A DNA stretch of 64,000 nucleotides from Frigoribacterium sp. PvP032 (GTDB taxonomy: Bacteria > Actinomycetota > Actinomycetes > Actinomycetales > Microbacteriaceae). The position numbers and the translations under genes are program-made. Below, piece by piece: positions 31,680-42,504 of the stretch (its first letter is position 1; each line of letters opens with the position of its first letter). The stretch spans positions 558,001 to 622,000 of the forward strand of contig NZ_JAFIBM010000001.1 in NCBI RefSeq assembly GCF_017833035.1. The letters run 5' to 3'. The notes under the pieces are model-generated. The model saw only the letters and a list, made by a program, of their open reading frames with translations, searched no databases and was not told where the DNA came from.

Positions 31680-33125
31680 GTGGTCACCAACACGTCCGGG
31701 AGCAGCCCTCGCACGGCGCTCCCCGCCCTGGTCTCAGGGCCGCACACGAAGAGACTGGGCACGGTCGCGGTCATCGCCACCTTCGGCGGCCTCCTCTTCG
31801 GCTACGACACCGGCGTCATCAACGGTGCGCTCGACTCGATGGAGGAGAGCCTGGGGCTGACCCCCGCCAGCGAGGGGATCATGGTCTCGGCCATCCTCAT
31901 CGGCGCCGCCGTGGGCGCGTTCTTCATCGGCCGCATCTCCGACGCCTTCGGTCGCAAGCCCACGATCAACACCCTCGCGATCCTCTTCTTCTTCGCCGCT
32001 CTTGCGTGTGTGCTCGCCCCGACCTGGGAGTTCCTGACCGGAGCGCGGTTCTTCCTCGGCATCGCCGTCGGCGGAGCGTCGGTCACCGTCCCGGTGTTCC
32101 TCGCCGAGCTCGCTCCGACCGAGCAGCGCGGCGGGCTCGTCAGCCGCAACGAGCTCATGATCGTCTCCGGCCAGCTGGCCGCGTTCACCATCAACGCCGT
32201 CATCGGCAGCGTCTGGGGCGAGCACGACAACGTGTGGCGCTACATGCTCTCCGTCGCCGTCCTGCCGGCCATCGCGCTGTTCATCGGCATGTTCCGGGTC
32301 CCCGAGAGCCCTCGTTGGCTCATCGCCAAGGGCCGTGACGACGACGCGCTCGCCGTGCTCAAGCAGATCCGTGCCGACGACAGGGCCGTCGCCGAGATGG
32401 CCGAGGTCCGCCTCCTCGCCGCGGAGGAGAAGGAAGCCAAGAGCGCCCGTCTCGCCGACCTCGTGGCCGAGCCCTGGCTCCGCAAGATCCTGTTCATCGG
32501 GATCGGGCTGGCCGTCGCCCAGCAGCTGACCGGCATCAACTCGATCATGTACTACGGCACCCAGGTGCTGCAGCAGTCCGGCTTCTCGCAGAGCGGTGCG
32601 CTGATCGCCAACGTCGGTGCCGGCGTCATCGCGGTCGTCGCGATGCTCGTCGCCCTGCGCGTGATCAACAAGGTCGGCCGCCGCAACATGCTCATGTTCG
32701 GCTTCGCCGGCGTGACCGTTTTCCATCTGCTGATCGGCCTGTCGTCCCTGCTCATCCCCGAGGGCCTGGGCCGCGCGATCGTCGTCCTGATCTTCGTCAT
32801 CTGCTTCGTCGGCACCATGCAGGGCACCATCGGCCCGCTGGTCTGGCTGATGCTCTCCGAGATCTTCCCGCTGAAGCTCCGCGGCGTCGGGATGGGCCTG
32901 ACCGTGCTCATCCTCTGGCTGACCAACTTCGCCGTCAGCCTGCTGTTCCCCATCCTCGTGGCGGGCATCGGCATCTCGACGACCTTCTTCATCTTCGCGG
33001 TGCTGAACGCCGCCTCCCTCGTCTTCGCCGCCACTCGCGTGCCCGAGACGAACGGTCGCTCGCTCGAGCAGCTCGAGGAGGACTTCAGCACCGGAGCCAT
33101 CTACGTCGTGAAGGACAAGAAGTGA
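31680..33125 (+). CDS. iolT: Myo-inositol transporter, sugar porter MFS
   Basis: 481 residues from GTG 31680, with GGAGGA immediately upstream. Twelve transmembrane segments with sugar-porter signatures: FGGLLFGYDTGVINGAL after helix 1, SDAFGRKP, RVPESPRWLIAKGRDDDA before the central loop, QQLTGINSIMYYG in helix 7 and RVPETNGRSLEQLEE at the C-terminus. It brings myo-inositol into the cell with protons. The gene is first in the inositol operon, and its stop overlaps the iolC start by 4 bp, giving a clear functional assignment. Related hexose porters cannot be excluded on sequence alone. Confidence 0.9.
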   Translation: MVTNTSGSSPRTALPALVSGPHTKRLGTVAVIATFGGLLFGYDTGVINGALDSMEESLGLTPASEGIMVSAILIGAAVGAFFIGRISDAFGRKPTINTLAILFFFAALACVLAPTWEFLTGARFFLGIAVGGASVTVPVFLAELAPTEQRGGLVSRNELMIVSGQLAAFTINAVIGSVWGEHDNVWRYMLSVAVLPAIALFIGMFRVPESPRWLIAKGRDDDALAVLKQIRADDRAVAEMAEVRLLAAEEKEAKSARLADLVAEPWLRKILFIGIGLAVAQQLTGINSIMYYGTQVLQQSGFSQSGALIANVGAGVIAVVAMLVALRVINKVGRRNMLMFGFAGVTVFHLLIGLSSLLIPEGLGRAIVVLIFVICFVGTMQGTIGPLVWLMLSEIFPLKLRGVGMGLTVLILWLTNFAVSLLFPILVAGIGISTTFFIFAVLNAASLVFAATRVPETNGRSLEQLEEDFSTGAIYVVKDKK

Positions 33126-34093
33126 CGACCGACGAGACCACCACGAGCCCGCTCGACGTCCTCACCATGGGGCGGATCGGCGTCGACATCTACCCGCAGC
33201 AGTCCGGGGTCCCGCTCGAGCAGGTCGAGACGTTCAGCAAGTCGGTCGGCGGCAGCGCCACGAACGTGGCCATCGCCGCCGCGCGGTACGGGCGCCGATC
33301 AGCTGTCCTGACGCGGACCGGCAACGACCCGTTCGGCCGCTACGCCGTGCAGGAGCTCGAGCGGCTCGGCGTCTCTACCCGGTTGATCTCGACGGTGGAG
33401 GGCCTCCCCACGCCCGTCACGTTCTGCGAGATCTTCCCGCCCGACGACTTCCCGCTCTACTTCTACCGCCAGCCCAAGGCTCCCGACCTGATGATCAGCG
33501 CGGGCAAGCTCGACCTCGCAGCCATCGAGCAGGCCGGTGTGTTCTGGACTACCGTCACCGGCCTCAGCGAGGAGCCGAGCCGCCAGGCGCACCACGTGGC
33601 GTGGCAGACCCGGGCGCGTCGGCCTCTCACGATCCTCGACCTGGACTACCGGCCGATGTTCTGGAGCAGCCCCGAGGTCGCCCACCGCGAGGTCGAGCGG
33701 GCGCTCGAGCACGTCACGGTCGCCGTCGGCAACCGCGAGGAGTGCGAGGTCGCCGTCGGCGAGACCGACCCCGACCGGGCCGCCGACGCGCTGCTCGAGC
33801 GCGGCGTCGAGATCGCCGTCGTGAAGCAGGGCCCGAGGGGCGTGCTGGCCAAGACCCGCGACGAGCGCGTCGAGGTGCCCGCGCACCTGGTCGAGGTCAT
33901 CAACGGGCTCGGCTCGGGCGACGGCTTCGGCGGCGCCCTCTGCCACGGCCTGCTCGAGGGCTGGTCGCTCGACCGCACCCTCCGCTTCGCGAACGCGGCC
34001 GGCGGCATCGTCGCCACCCGCTTCGAGTGCTCCACCGCCATGCCCACGACCGCCGAGGTCGAGGCCGTCCTCGAGGAGGCGCACCGTGTCTGA
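33122..34093 (+). CDS. iolC: 5-dehydro-2-deoxygluconokinase
   Basis: 323 residues, PfkB/ribokinase fold, starting with a GTG that overlaps the transporter stop (GTGA). N-terminal TMGRIGVDIYPQQSGVPLEQ, the substrate-binding SVGGSATNVAIAAARYG (the GG motif), and the C-terminal signature INGLGSGDGFGGAL with the catalytic Asp in GSGD. The enzyme phosphorylates 5-dehydro-2-deoxy-D-gluconate (DKG) after IolB. It overlaps the next gene by 8 bp, indicating tight translational coupling with the Cgl0158-type barrel, which probably handles the phosphorylated product. Confidence 0.94.
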   Translation: MTTDETTTSPLDVLTMGRIGVDIYPQQSGVPLEQVETFSKSVGGSATNVAIAAARYGRRSAVLTRTGNDPFGRYAVQELERLGVSTRLISTVEGLPTPVTFCEIFPPDDFPLYFYRQPKAPDLMISAGKLDLAAIEQAGVFWTTVTGLSEEPSRQAHHVAWQTRARRPLTILDLDYRPMFWSSPEVAHREVERALEHVTVAVGNREECEVAVGETDPDRAADALLERGVEIAVVKQGPRGVLAKTRDERVEVPAHLVEVINGLGSGDGFGGALCHGLLEGWSLDRTLRFANAAGGIVATRFECSTAMPTTAEVEAVLEEAHRV

Positions 34094-34997
34094 CCTCACA
34101 GCCCGCGACATCGACTTCGACGAGCTCCGTACCGTGCGGGCCACCGAGCCCGAGCGCATCGCGAAGACCCTCGCGGCGCGGAGGGGCCCGGCACCGTTGC
34201 AGCCCGACGGACGACTGTTCATCATCGCCGCCGACCACCCCGCCCGTGGCGCCCTCGGCGTCCGCGACGACGCCATTGCGATGGCGGACCGATACGACCT
34301 GCTCCGGCGCCTGGTCGTCGCCCTCGGGCGGCCCGGCGTGGACGGGGTCCTCGGGACCCCGGACATCCTCGAGGACCTCGCGCTCCTGGGGGCTCTCGAG
34401 GGCAAGGTCGTCGTGGGCAGCATGAACCGGGGTGGGCTGCAGGGCGCCGTCTTCGAGATGGACGACCGGTTCACCGCCTACTCCGCTGCCTCGATCGCCG
34501 AGTCCCAGTTCGACTTCGCGAAGCTCCTCGTCCGCATCGCCCTCGACGACGCAGGCACCGCGGCGACCCTCGAGGCGACCGCCCGCGCCGTGACGGAGTC
34601 GGCGAGGCTGCGCCTCCCGATCATGCTCGAGCCCTTCATGAGCGAGTGGCGCGACGGCCGGGTGGTCAACGACCTCACCGCCGATGCCGTCATCAAGTCG
34701 GTGGCCGTCGCCTCCGGCCTCGGGGAGTCGTCGGCCTACAGCTGGCTCAAGCTGCCCGTCGTCGACGAGATGGAGCGGGTGATGGCGTCGACGACGCTGC
34801 CGACCCTCCTGCTCGGGGGCGACCCGACCGGCCACCCCGACGAGACGTACGCCCGCTGGGGCGACGCGCTCGCCCTCCCCGGCGTCCGCGGCCTCGTCGT
34901 CGGCCGCACCCTGCTCTACCCCGCCGACGGCGACGTCGCCGCGGCGGTCGACGTGGCCGCCGGGCTCGTGCACGCCACCGTGCCCGCCCGACGCTGA
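34086..34997 (+). CDS. Cgl0158-type (beta/alpha)8 barrel protein, candidate DKGP aldolase
   Basis: 303 residues resembling the Cgl0158 family of TIM-barrel proteins found in actinobacterial inositol operons and distantly related to class I aldolases. It shows LFIIAADHPARGALGVRDD (about 40-58), VDGVLGTPDILEDLALLG, VVVGSMNRGGLQGAVFEMDD, LPIMLEPFMSEW and SSAYSWLKLPVVDEMERVM, the Lys of the last segment being a possible Schiff-base residue. No class II aldolase of the IolJ type is present in this operon, so this protein, overlapping iolC by 8 bp, is the best candidate for splitting DKG-6-phosphate. That role is inferred; the transaldolase-like protein downstream is the other candidate. Confidence 0.85.
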   Translation: MSDLTARDIDFDELRTVRATEPERIAKTLAARRGPAPLQPDGRLFIIAADHPARGALGVRDDAIAMADRYDLLRRLVVALGRPGVDGVLGTPDILEDLALLGALEGKVVVGSMNRGGLQGAVFEMDDRFTAYSAASIAESQFDFAKLLVRIALDDAGTAATLEATARAVTESARLRLPIMLEPFMSEWRDGRVVNDLTADAVIKSVAVASGLGESSAYSWLKLPVVDEMERVMASTTLPTLLLGGDPTGHPDETYARWGDALALPGVRGLVVGRTLLYPADGDVAAAVDVAAGLVHATVPARR

Positions 34998-35032
34998 CCG
35001 CGCCTCCTCTCGAGATACGGAACGGAACCACC

Positions 35033-36574
35033 ATGACCACCACCAGCCCCACCACGTCTGCCGAGGGCACCGTCGCCGCCGACGGCCGCCCCCTCGTCGC
35101 GCACTGGATCGACAACGCCGAGGTGCCCGGCACGAGCGGCCGCACCGCCCCCGTGTACGACCCCGCCCTCGGCGTCGTCACGAAGGACGTCTCGCTCGCC
35201 GACCAGTCCGAGATCGACGCGGCCGTCGCCTCCGCCGCCAGGGCGTTCCCCGCCTGGCGTGACCTGTCGATCACGAAGCGGCAGCAGATCATGTTCCGCT
35301 TCCGCGAGCTGCTCAACGAGCGCAAGGGGGAGCTCGCCGAGATCCTCACGTCCGAGCACGGCAAGGTGCTCAGCGACGCCCTCGGCGAGATCACCCGCGG
35401 CCTCGAGGTCGTCGAGCTGGCGACGGGGTTCCCGCACCTCATCAAGGGCGAGTTCTCCCAGCAGGTCTCGACCGGGGTCGACGTCTACTCGACGAAGGCG
35501 CCGCTCGGCGTCGTCGGCATCATCAGCCCGTTCAACTTCCCTGCGATGGTGCCGATGTGGTTCTTCCCGATCGCGATCGCGGTCGGCAACACCGTCGTCC
35601 TCAAGCCCAGCGAGAAGGACCCGTCCAGCGCGATGTTCCTCGCTCGCCTCTTCGCCGAGGCCGGCCTGCCCGAGGGCGTCTTCAACGTCCTCCACGGCGA
35701 CAAGGAGGCCGTCGACGGCCTGCTCACCCACCCCGAGGTCAAGAGCATCTCGTTCGTCGGCTCGACCCCGATCGCGCAGTACATCTACGAGACCGCGGCC
35801 AAGCACGGCAAGCGCGTCCAGGCGCTCGGCGGCGCCAAGAACCACATGCTCGTGCTGCCCGACGCCGACCTCGACCTCGTCGCCGACAGCGCGATCAACG
35901 CCGGCTTCGGGTCGGCCGGCGAGCGCTGCATGGCGATCAGCGTCGTCGTCGCGGTGGAGCCGGTGGTCGACGAGCTGATCGAGAAGATCACCGCCCGCAT
36001 GTCGGGCCTCACGGTCGGCGACGGGCGCCGCAGCTGCGACATGGGCCCGCTCGTCACCGAGCAGCACCGCGACAAGGTCGCCAGCTACATCGACATCGCC
36101 CTCGAGGACGGCGCCGACGTCGTCGTCGACGGCCGCGGGGTCGAGGTCGACGGCGAGGCCGACGGCTTCTGGCTCGGCCCCACCCTGATCGACAAGGTGC
36201 CGCTGACCAGCCGCGTCTACACGGAGGAGATCTTCGGGCCCGTGCTCTCGGTCGTGAGGGTCGCCTCCTACGAGGACGGCGTCGCGCTAATCAACGCTGG
36301 CGCGTACGGCAACGGCACCGCGATCTTCACCAACGACGGAGGTGCGGCGCGGCGCTTCCAGGCCGAGATCGAGGTCGGGATGATCGGCATCAACGTGCCC
36401 ATCCCCGTGCCTGTCGCCTACTACTCGTTCGGCGGCTTCAAGGACAGCATCTTCGGGTCGGACAAGGCCTACGGCATGCAGGGCTTCGAGTTCTTCACCC
36501 GCGAGAAGGCGATCACGTCGCGCTGGCTCGACCCCAGCCACGGCGGCGTCGACCTGGGGTTCCCCCAGAACTGA
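35033..36574 (+). CDS. iolA: Methylmalonate-semialdehyde dehydrogenase (acylating)
   Basis: 513 residues from ATG 35033. The aldehyde dehydrogenase fold is complete, with the CoA-acylating MMSDH signatures: GIISPFNFPAMVPMWFFPIA at 162-181, GSTPIAQYIYETAAKHGKRV, NAGFGSAGERCMAIS with catalytic Cys299, and FGGFKDSIFG near the end. It converts malonate semialdehyde, the final inositol catabolite, to acetyl-CoA and CO2 and also serves valine breakdown. The family usually lacks the general-base Glu of hydrolytic ALDHs, consistent with what is seen. It sits in the middle of the iol operon. Confidence 0.95.
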   Translation: MTTTSPTTSAEGTVAADGRPLVAHWIDNAEVPGTSGRTAPVYDPALGVVTKDVSLADQSEIDAAVASAARAFPAWRDLSITKRQQIMFRFRELLNERKGELAEILTSEHGKVLSDALGEITRGLEVVELATGFPHLIKGEFSQQVSTGVDVYSTKAPLGVVGIISPFNFPAMVPMWFFPIAIAVGNTVVLKPSEKDPSSAMFLARLFAEAGLPEGVFNVLHGDKEAVDGLLTHPEVKSISFVGSTPIAQYIYETAAKHGKRVQALGGAKNHMLVLPDADLDLVADSAINAGFGSAGERCMAISVVVAVEPVVDELIEKITARMSGLTVGDGRRSCDMGPLVTEQHRDKVASYIDIALEDGADVVVDGRGVEVDGEADGFWLGPTLIDKVPLTSRVYTEEIFGPVLSVVRVASYEDGVALINAGAYGNGTAIFTNDGGAARRFQAEIEVGMIGINVPIPVPVAYYSFGGFKDSIFGSDKAYGMQGFEFFTREKAITSRWLDPSHGGVDLGFPQN

Positions 36575-36649
36575 CCGACCGGCAGGCTTCTCCCCAGGCT
36601 GCACGCCCGCGACCCCACGGCCGCGGCACTCGATGATGAGGTGGACGAC

Positions 36650-37572
36650 ATGAACGACGACACACGCTGGTTCTTCCCGCGAGGGGGCCTGGCACGAGGC
36701 GGCTGGCAGACCGTCGTCGACGGCGAGGTCGACGGCTGGCAGCACACCGGCCTCCGCATCGGCGAGCTGGTCGGCGGTGCCGAGCTCCGCCTCCCGGCAC
36801 GGCAGGTCGAGCGCATGGTCGTGCCGCTCTCGGGCGACGTCGTCGTCGAGTGGAGCGACGGCCGCGGCGGCTCGGGCACGGTCGAGCTCGCAGGGCGACC
36901 GTCGGTCTTCGACGGCCCTGCCGACGTCGTGTACCTGGGCGTCCACACGGAGGCGCGGGTCACCGGGTCGGGTCGCGTCGCGGTCGCCGAGGCGCCCGCC
37001 GACCAGGTGCTCGACGTGCAGGTGCTGCGCGCCGCCGACATCCCCGTCGAGATCCGGGGTGCAGGTCGCTCCACCCGGCAGGTGCACAACTTCGGCACGC
37101 CGGCGGGGCTGCACGCCCAGAAGCTGATCGTCTGCGAGGTGGTGACGCCGGCCGAGAACTGGTCGTCGTACCCGCCGCACAAGCACGACGAGTCGGTGCC
37201 GGGGACGGAGTCCCGGCTCGAGGAGATCTACTACTTCGAGTCCGCCGTCAGCCGGGGCCTCGAGGCCCCCGAGCAGGCCGACCCGTTCGGCATGTTCGCG
37301 ACCTACGGCTCACCTGCCGGGCAGATCGACGTGGACCGGCGCGTGCGCACCGGCGACGTCGCCCTCGTGCCCTTCGGCTACCACGGCCCGGCCGTCGCCG
37401 CCCCCGGGTACGACCTCTACTACCTCAACGTCATGGCCGGCCCCGACCCCGAGCGGGCCTGGCTCATCACCGACGACCCGGCCCACGGCTGGGTGCGCAC
37501 CCAGTGGGAGTCGCAGGACCCAGACCCGCGCCTCCCCTACCTCCCCTCAGCAGCACCGAAAGGACCCCGCCC

Positions 37573-37576
<4 letters not shown>
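36650..37576 (+). CDS. iolB: 5-deoxy-glucuronate isomerase
   Basis: 308 residues from ATG 36650, with GAGGTGG just upstream. Bicupin fold with NWSSYPPHKHDE, whose His residues bind the metal, ESRLEEIYYFE, and GDVALVPFGYHGPAVAAPGYDLYYLNVMAG near the C-terminus, all hallmarks of IolB. The enzyme isomerises 5-deoxyglucuronate to 5-dehydro-2-deoxygluconate. Its stop overlaps the iolD start (GTGA at 37573-37576). Residues 1-140 are less conserved, as in the family generally. Confidence 0.94.
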
Positions 37577-39471
<1,895 letters not shown>

Positions 39472-39518
39472 CTCCCTCACCTCGACCTCACGACACGCTC
39501 ACGAAAGGCACTGCCGCC

Positions 39519-40487
39519 ATGACCGACACCGTCACCGATCCCGACGCCACACCCGTCGAGACCTCCTCCGCGTCGAACGACCGCGGGCTGCGCATCGGCA
39601 CCGCCCCCGACTCGTGGGGGGTGTGGTTCCCCGAGCACCCCAGCCAGATCCCGTGGCCGCGGTTCCTCGACGAGGTGCAGCAGGCCGGGTACCGGTGGAT
39701 CGAGCTGGGCCCCTACGGCTACCTCCCCACCGACCCCCACCAGCTCGAGGACGAACTCGGCAAGCGCGACCTGCTGCTGTCGGCCGGGACCGTCTTCACC
39801 GGCTTCCACAAGGGCGACGACCAGTGGCAGCGCGCCTGGGACCAGGCGCTCGCCGTCGCGGGGCTGGCCTCGGCGCTCGGCGCCGAGCACCTGGTCGTCA
39901 TCCCCGACCTCTGGCGCAGCGACGCCACCACCGAGGTCCTCGAGGCCCGCACCCTCACCGACGACCAGTGGTCGGCGCTCGGCGCCGGACACGACAAGCT
40001 CGGCAAGGCGCTGCTCGAGGAGTTCGGGGTCAAGCAGCAGTTCCACACCCACGCCGACAGCCACGTGGGGACCTACCAGGAGACCGAGCGGTTCCTTGCC
40101 GAGACCGACTCCCGCTACACGAACCTCTGCCTCGACACCGGCCACTTCGCCTACTACGGCGGAGACAACGTCCGCCTCATCGAGGCCCACCCCGACCGGA
40201 TCGGCTACCTGCACCTCAAGCAGGTCGACTCCGATCTCCGCTTCACCGTCTTGAAGAACGACGTGCCCTTCGGCGACGCCGTCGCGATGGGCGTGATGGT
40301 CGAGCCGCCGAAGGGAGTGCCCGAGCTGGCGCCCGTGCTCGAGGCCGTGAGCCGGATCGACCCCGACATCTTCGCCATCGTCGAGCAGGACATGTTCCCG
40401 GTGGAGTCGATCGACCTGCCCCTCGGCATCGCCACCCGCACCCGCGAGCACATCTTCAGCTGCTCGCCCCGCGCCCGCCTCGTCTGA
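39519..40487 (+). CDS. iolE: Inosose dehydratase-type TIM-barrel (IolE-like)
   Basis: 322 residues from ATG 39519. AP-endonuclease-2/xylose-isomerase-like barrel. The start IGTAPDSWGVWFPEHPSQIP is typical for IolE, followed by YRWIELGPYGYLPTDPHQLE, the metal-ligand-rich QQFHTHADSHVGTYQETERF, CLDTGHFAYYGGD and EQDMFP. It should dehydrate 2-keto-myo-inositol to the dione used by IolD. The isomerase IolI has a related fold, but its N-terminus differs; the W-GVWF and D-S-W pattern favours IolE. It is placed directly after iolD in the operon. Confidence 0.87.
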   Translation: MTDTVTDPDATPVETSSASNDRGLRIGTAPDSWGVWFPEHPSQIPWPRFLDEVQQAGYRWIELGPYGYLPTDPHQLEDELGKRDLLLSAGTVFTGFHKGDDQWQRAWDQALAVAGLASALGAEHLVVIPDLWRSDATTEVLEARTLTDDQWSALGAGHDKLGKALLEEFGVKQQFHTHADSHVGTYQETERFLAETDSRYTNLCLDTGHFAYYGGDNVRLIEAHPDRIGYLHLKQVDSDLRFTVLKNDVPFGDAVAMGVMVEPPKGVPELAPVLEAVSRIDPDIFAIVEQDMFPVESIDLPLGIATRTREHIFSCSPRARLV

Positions 40488-40515
40488 CGACACCGCCCCC
40501 GAAGAGAGAACTGCC

Positions 40516-41577
40516 ATGACCTCCACCTCCCAGGACCTCCGCGTCGCCGTCGTCGGCGCCGGCATGATGGGCGCCGACCACGTCGCCCGCATCACCTCGA
40601 CCATCAGCGGCGCCACGGTCGTCGCCGTCGTCGACCCCGACACCGCACGAGCGACCGCCGCCGCGGCGACCGCGCCGGGCGCCGTCACGGCCGCCGACTT
40701 CGAGGAGGCCCTCGCCACGACCGAGATCGACGCGGTCATAATCGCGACGCCCGGCTTCCTCCACGAGGCCGTGCTGATGCCCGCCCTCGAGCGGGGACTC
40801 GCGATCCTCTGCGAGAAGCCCCTCACGACCGACGAGGCGGCCTCGTTGCGCGTCCTCGAGGCGGAGCAGGCGCTCGACCGGCCCCACATCCAGGTCGGGT
40901 TCATGCGCCGCTTCGACCAGGGCTACCAGGACCTCCGCGCCCTCGTCGCCTCCGGCGACAACGGAGCCCTGCTCGCCCTGCACTGCGCCCACCGCAACGC
41001 GACGACCCCGCCGAGCTACTCGGAGGAGATGCTGATCCTCGACTCCGTCATCCACGAGATCGACGCCGTCCCCTTCATCGCCGGCGAGCCGATCGTCGCC
41101 GTCGAGGTCAAGAAGCCCCGCCGCAACTCGCTGGCGCCCGACGGGCTCCGCGACCCGCAGTTCGTCCTCCTCGAGACCGCGTCGGGCACTCTGGCCGTCG
41201 TCGAGATCAACGTCAACATCCAGTTCGGCTACCAGGTCACGACCGACGCCGTGTTCGAGAGCGGCGTCGCCTCGATCGGTCGTGAGTCGGGCCTGCAGCT
41301 GACGAACGCCGGCCGCACCGGGCACGCAGTCTCGCCGACCTTCAAGGAGCGCTTCGGCGCCGCCTACGACACGCAGGTGCAGCGGTGGGTCGACGCGGCC
41401 CGCCGAGGCACGATCGACGGCCCGAGCGCCTGGGACGGCTACCTCGCCAGCGTGGTCGCGACCGCAGGCGTGGAGGCCCAGAAGACCGGTCGCCGTGTCG
41501 AGGTCGACTACGCGATGGCCAAGCCGGCCTTCTACGACCTGGACGCCCGCGTCGACGCCGTCCCGACGGAGGCGTGA
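40516..41577 (+). CDS. iolG: Myo-inositol 2-dehydrogenase
   Basis: 353 residues, Gfo/Idh/MocA family. Rossmann motif GAGMMGADH at 14-22, the family signature CEKPL with Lys101, and the catalytic pair Asp176 and His180 in LDSVIHEIDAVPF at the spacing seen in Bacillus IolG. The enzyme oxidises myo-inositol to 2-keto-myo-inositol using NAD, the first catabolic step. The C-terminal beta-sheet domain is full length. Only one iolG homologue lies in the operon, so other inositol isomers may not be handled here. Confidence 0.93.
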   Translation: MTSTSQDLRVAVVGAGMMGADHVARITSTISGATVVAVVDPDTARATAAAATAPGAVTAADFEEALATTEIDAVIIATPGFLHEAVLMPALERGLAILCEKPLTTDEAASLRVLEAEQALDRPHIQVGFMRRFDQGYQDLRALVASGDNGALLALHCAHRNATTPPSYSEEMLILDSVIHEIDAVPFIAGEPIVAVEVKKPRRNSLAPDGLRDPQFVLLETASGTLAVVEINVNIQFGYQVTTDAVFESGVASIGRESGLQLTNAGRTGHAVSPTFKERFGAAYDTQVQRWVDAARRGTIDGPSAWDGYLASVVATAGVEAQKTGRRVEVDYAMAKPAFYDLDARVDAVPTEA

Positions 41578-41580
41578 CCG

Positions 41581-42462
41581 ATGGTGAAGATCGCTCTCGA
41601 TCCGACGCCGCTGCACCACAGCCACTCGCTGCTCGAGATCCCGGCGAAGGTCCGCGAGCTGGGCTACGACCACCTGCAGCTGACGCCGCACGCCGACTTC
41701 ATCCCCTTCTTCCGGCACCCGAAGGCCGACGACGACCTGGTCGACGCCTTCGCGGCCGCCTGCCGCGACGCCGACGTGCAGATCGCGTCGGTGCTGCCCG
41801 TGCTCCGTTGGTCAGGACCCGACGAGGAGTCGCGCCGAGCGGCGGTCAAGCAGTGGAAGCGCGTCCTCGAGATCACCGCGCGACTCGGCGTCGGCGTCGT
41901 CAACACCGAGTTCAGCGGACGCCCCGAGCTGCAGGAAGAGTCGGAGCGACAGTTCTACTGGTCGATGGAGGAGCTGCTCCCGATCATCGAGCGCGAGGGG
42001 ATCCAGGTCTTCATCGACCCGCACCCCGACGACTTCGTCGAGGACGGCCTCGAGGCGCTCCGCGTCATCCGCGGGCTGAATTCCTCCCACGTCGGCCTCG
42101 CCTACGTGGCCTGCCACACGTTCCACTACGGCGGCAACACGGCCGAGATCATGGCGGCCGCAGGTCAGTCGCTCGGGCTCGTCCACATCGCCGACACCTT
42201 CGACCACCACCGGTCGCACGGCCTGCGCTACATCACGAACCCGCCCGGCAACGCCGCCCGCGTGCACCAGCACCTCAGGATCGGCGACGGCGACGTCGAC
42301 TGGGACGGCTTCTTCGGCGGTCTCGGCAAGCTCGGGTTCCTCGACCGCGACGACACCGTCGCCGTCTCGAGCGTCTTCGCCGAGGACGAGGACGTCGATG
42401 CCGTGAGCCGCTACCAGCGAGAGCAGATCTTGTCCCGGATCGCCTCCGCGCCCCGTCACTGA
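41581..42462 (+). CDS. iolH: IolH-like TIM-barrel sugar isomerase/epimerase
   Basis: 293 residues, AP-endonuclease-2-like barrel starting 3 bp after the iolG stop. Features: VKIALDPTPLHHSHSLLEIP at the N-terminus, HLQLTPHADFIPFFRHP, VFIDPHPDDFVEDG, VGLAYVACHTFHYGGN, and LVHIADTFDHHRSHGLRYI with probable metal-binding His/Asp residues. It matches the IolH type found in many inositol operons; its exact reaction is not established, with isomerisation or epimerisation of an inosose intermediate most often proposed. The symbol reflects operon position and family resemblance. Confidence 0.8.
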   Translation: MVKIALDPTPLHHSHSLLEIPAKVRELGYDHLQLTPHADFIPFFRHPKADDDLVDAFAAACRDADVQIASVLPVLRWSGPDEESRRAAVKQWKRVLEITARLGVGVVNTEFSGRPELQEESERQFYWSMEELLPIIEREGIQVFIDPHPDDFVEDGLEALRVIRGLNSSHVGLAYVACHTFHYGGNTAEIMAAAGQSLGLVHIADTFDHHRSHGLRYITNPPGNAARVHQHLRIGDGDVDWDGFFGGLGKLGFLDRDDTVAVSSVFAEDEDVDAVSRYQREQILSRIASAPRH

Positions 42463-42504
42463 GCGTCGTCGCCCTGCGACGACCGACCCCTCCGGAGAAG
42501 AACG

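Noticed and set aside
39477-40904. Long minus-strand open frame opposite iolE and iolG
   Set aside because: Val/Gly/Asp-rich shadow of GC3-biased coding on the plus strand; no start context and no recognisable domain.
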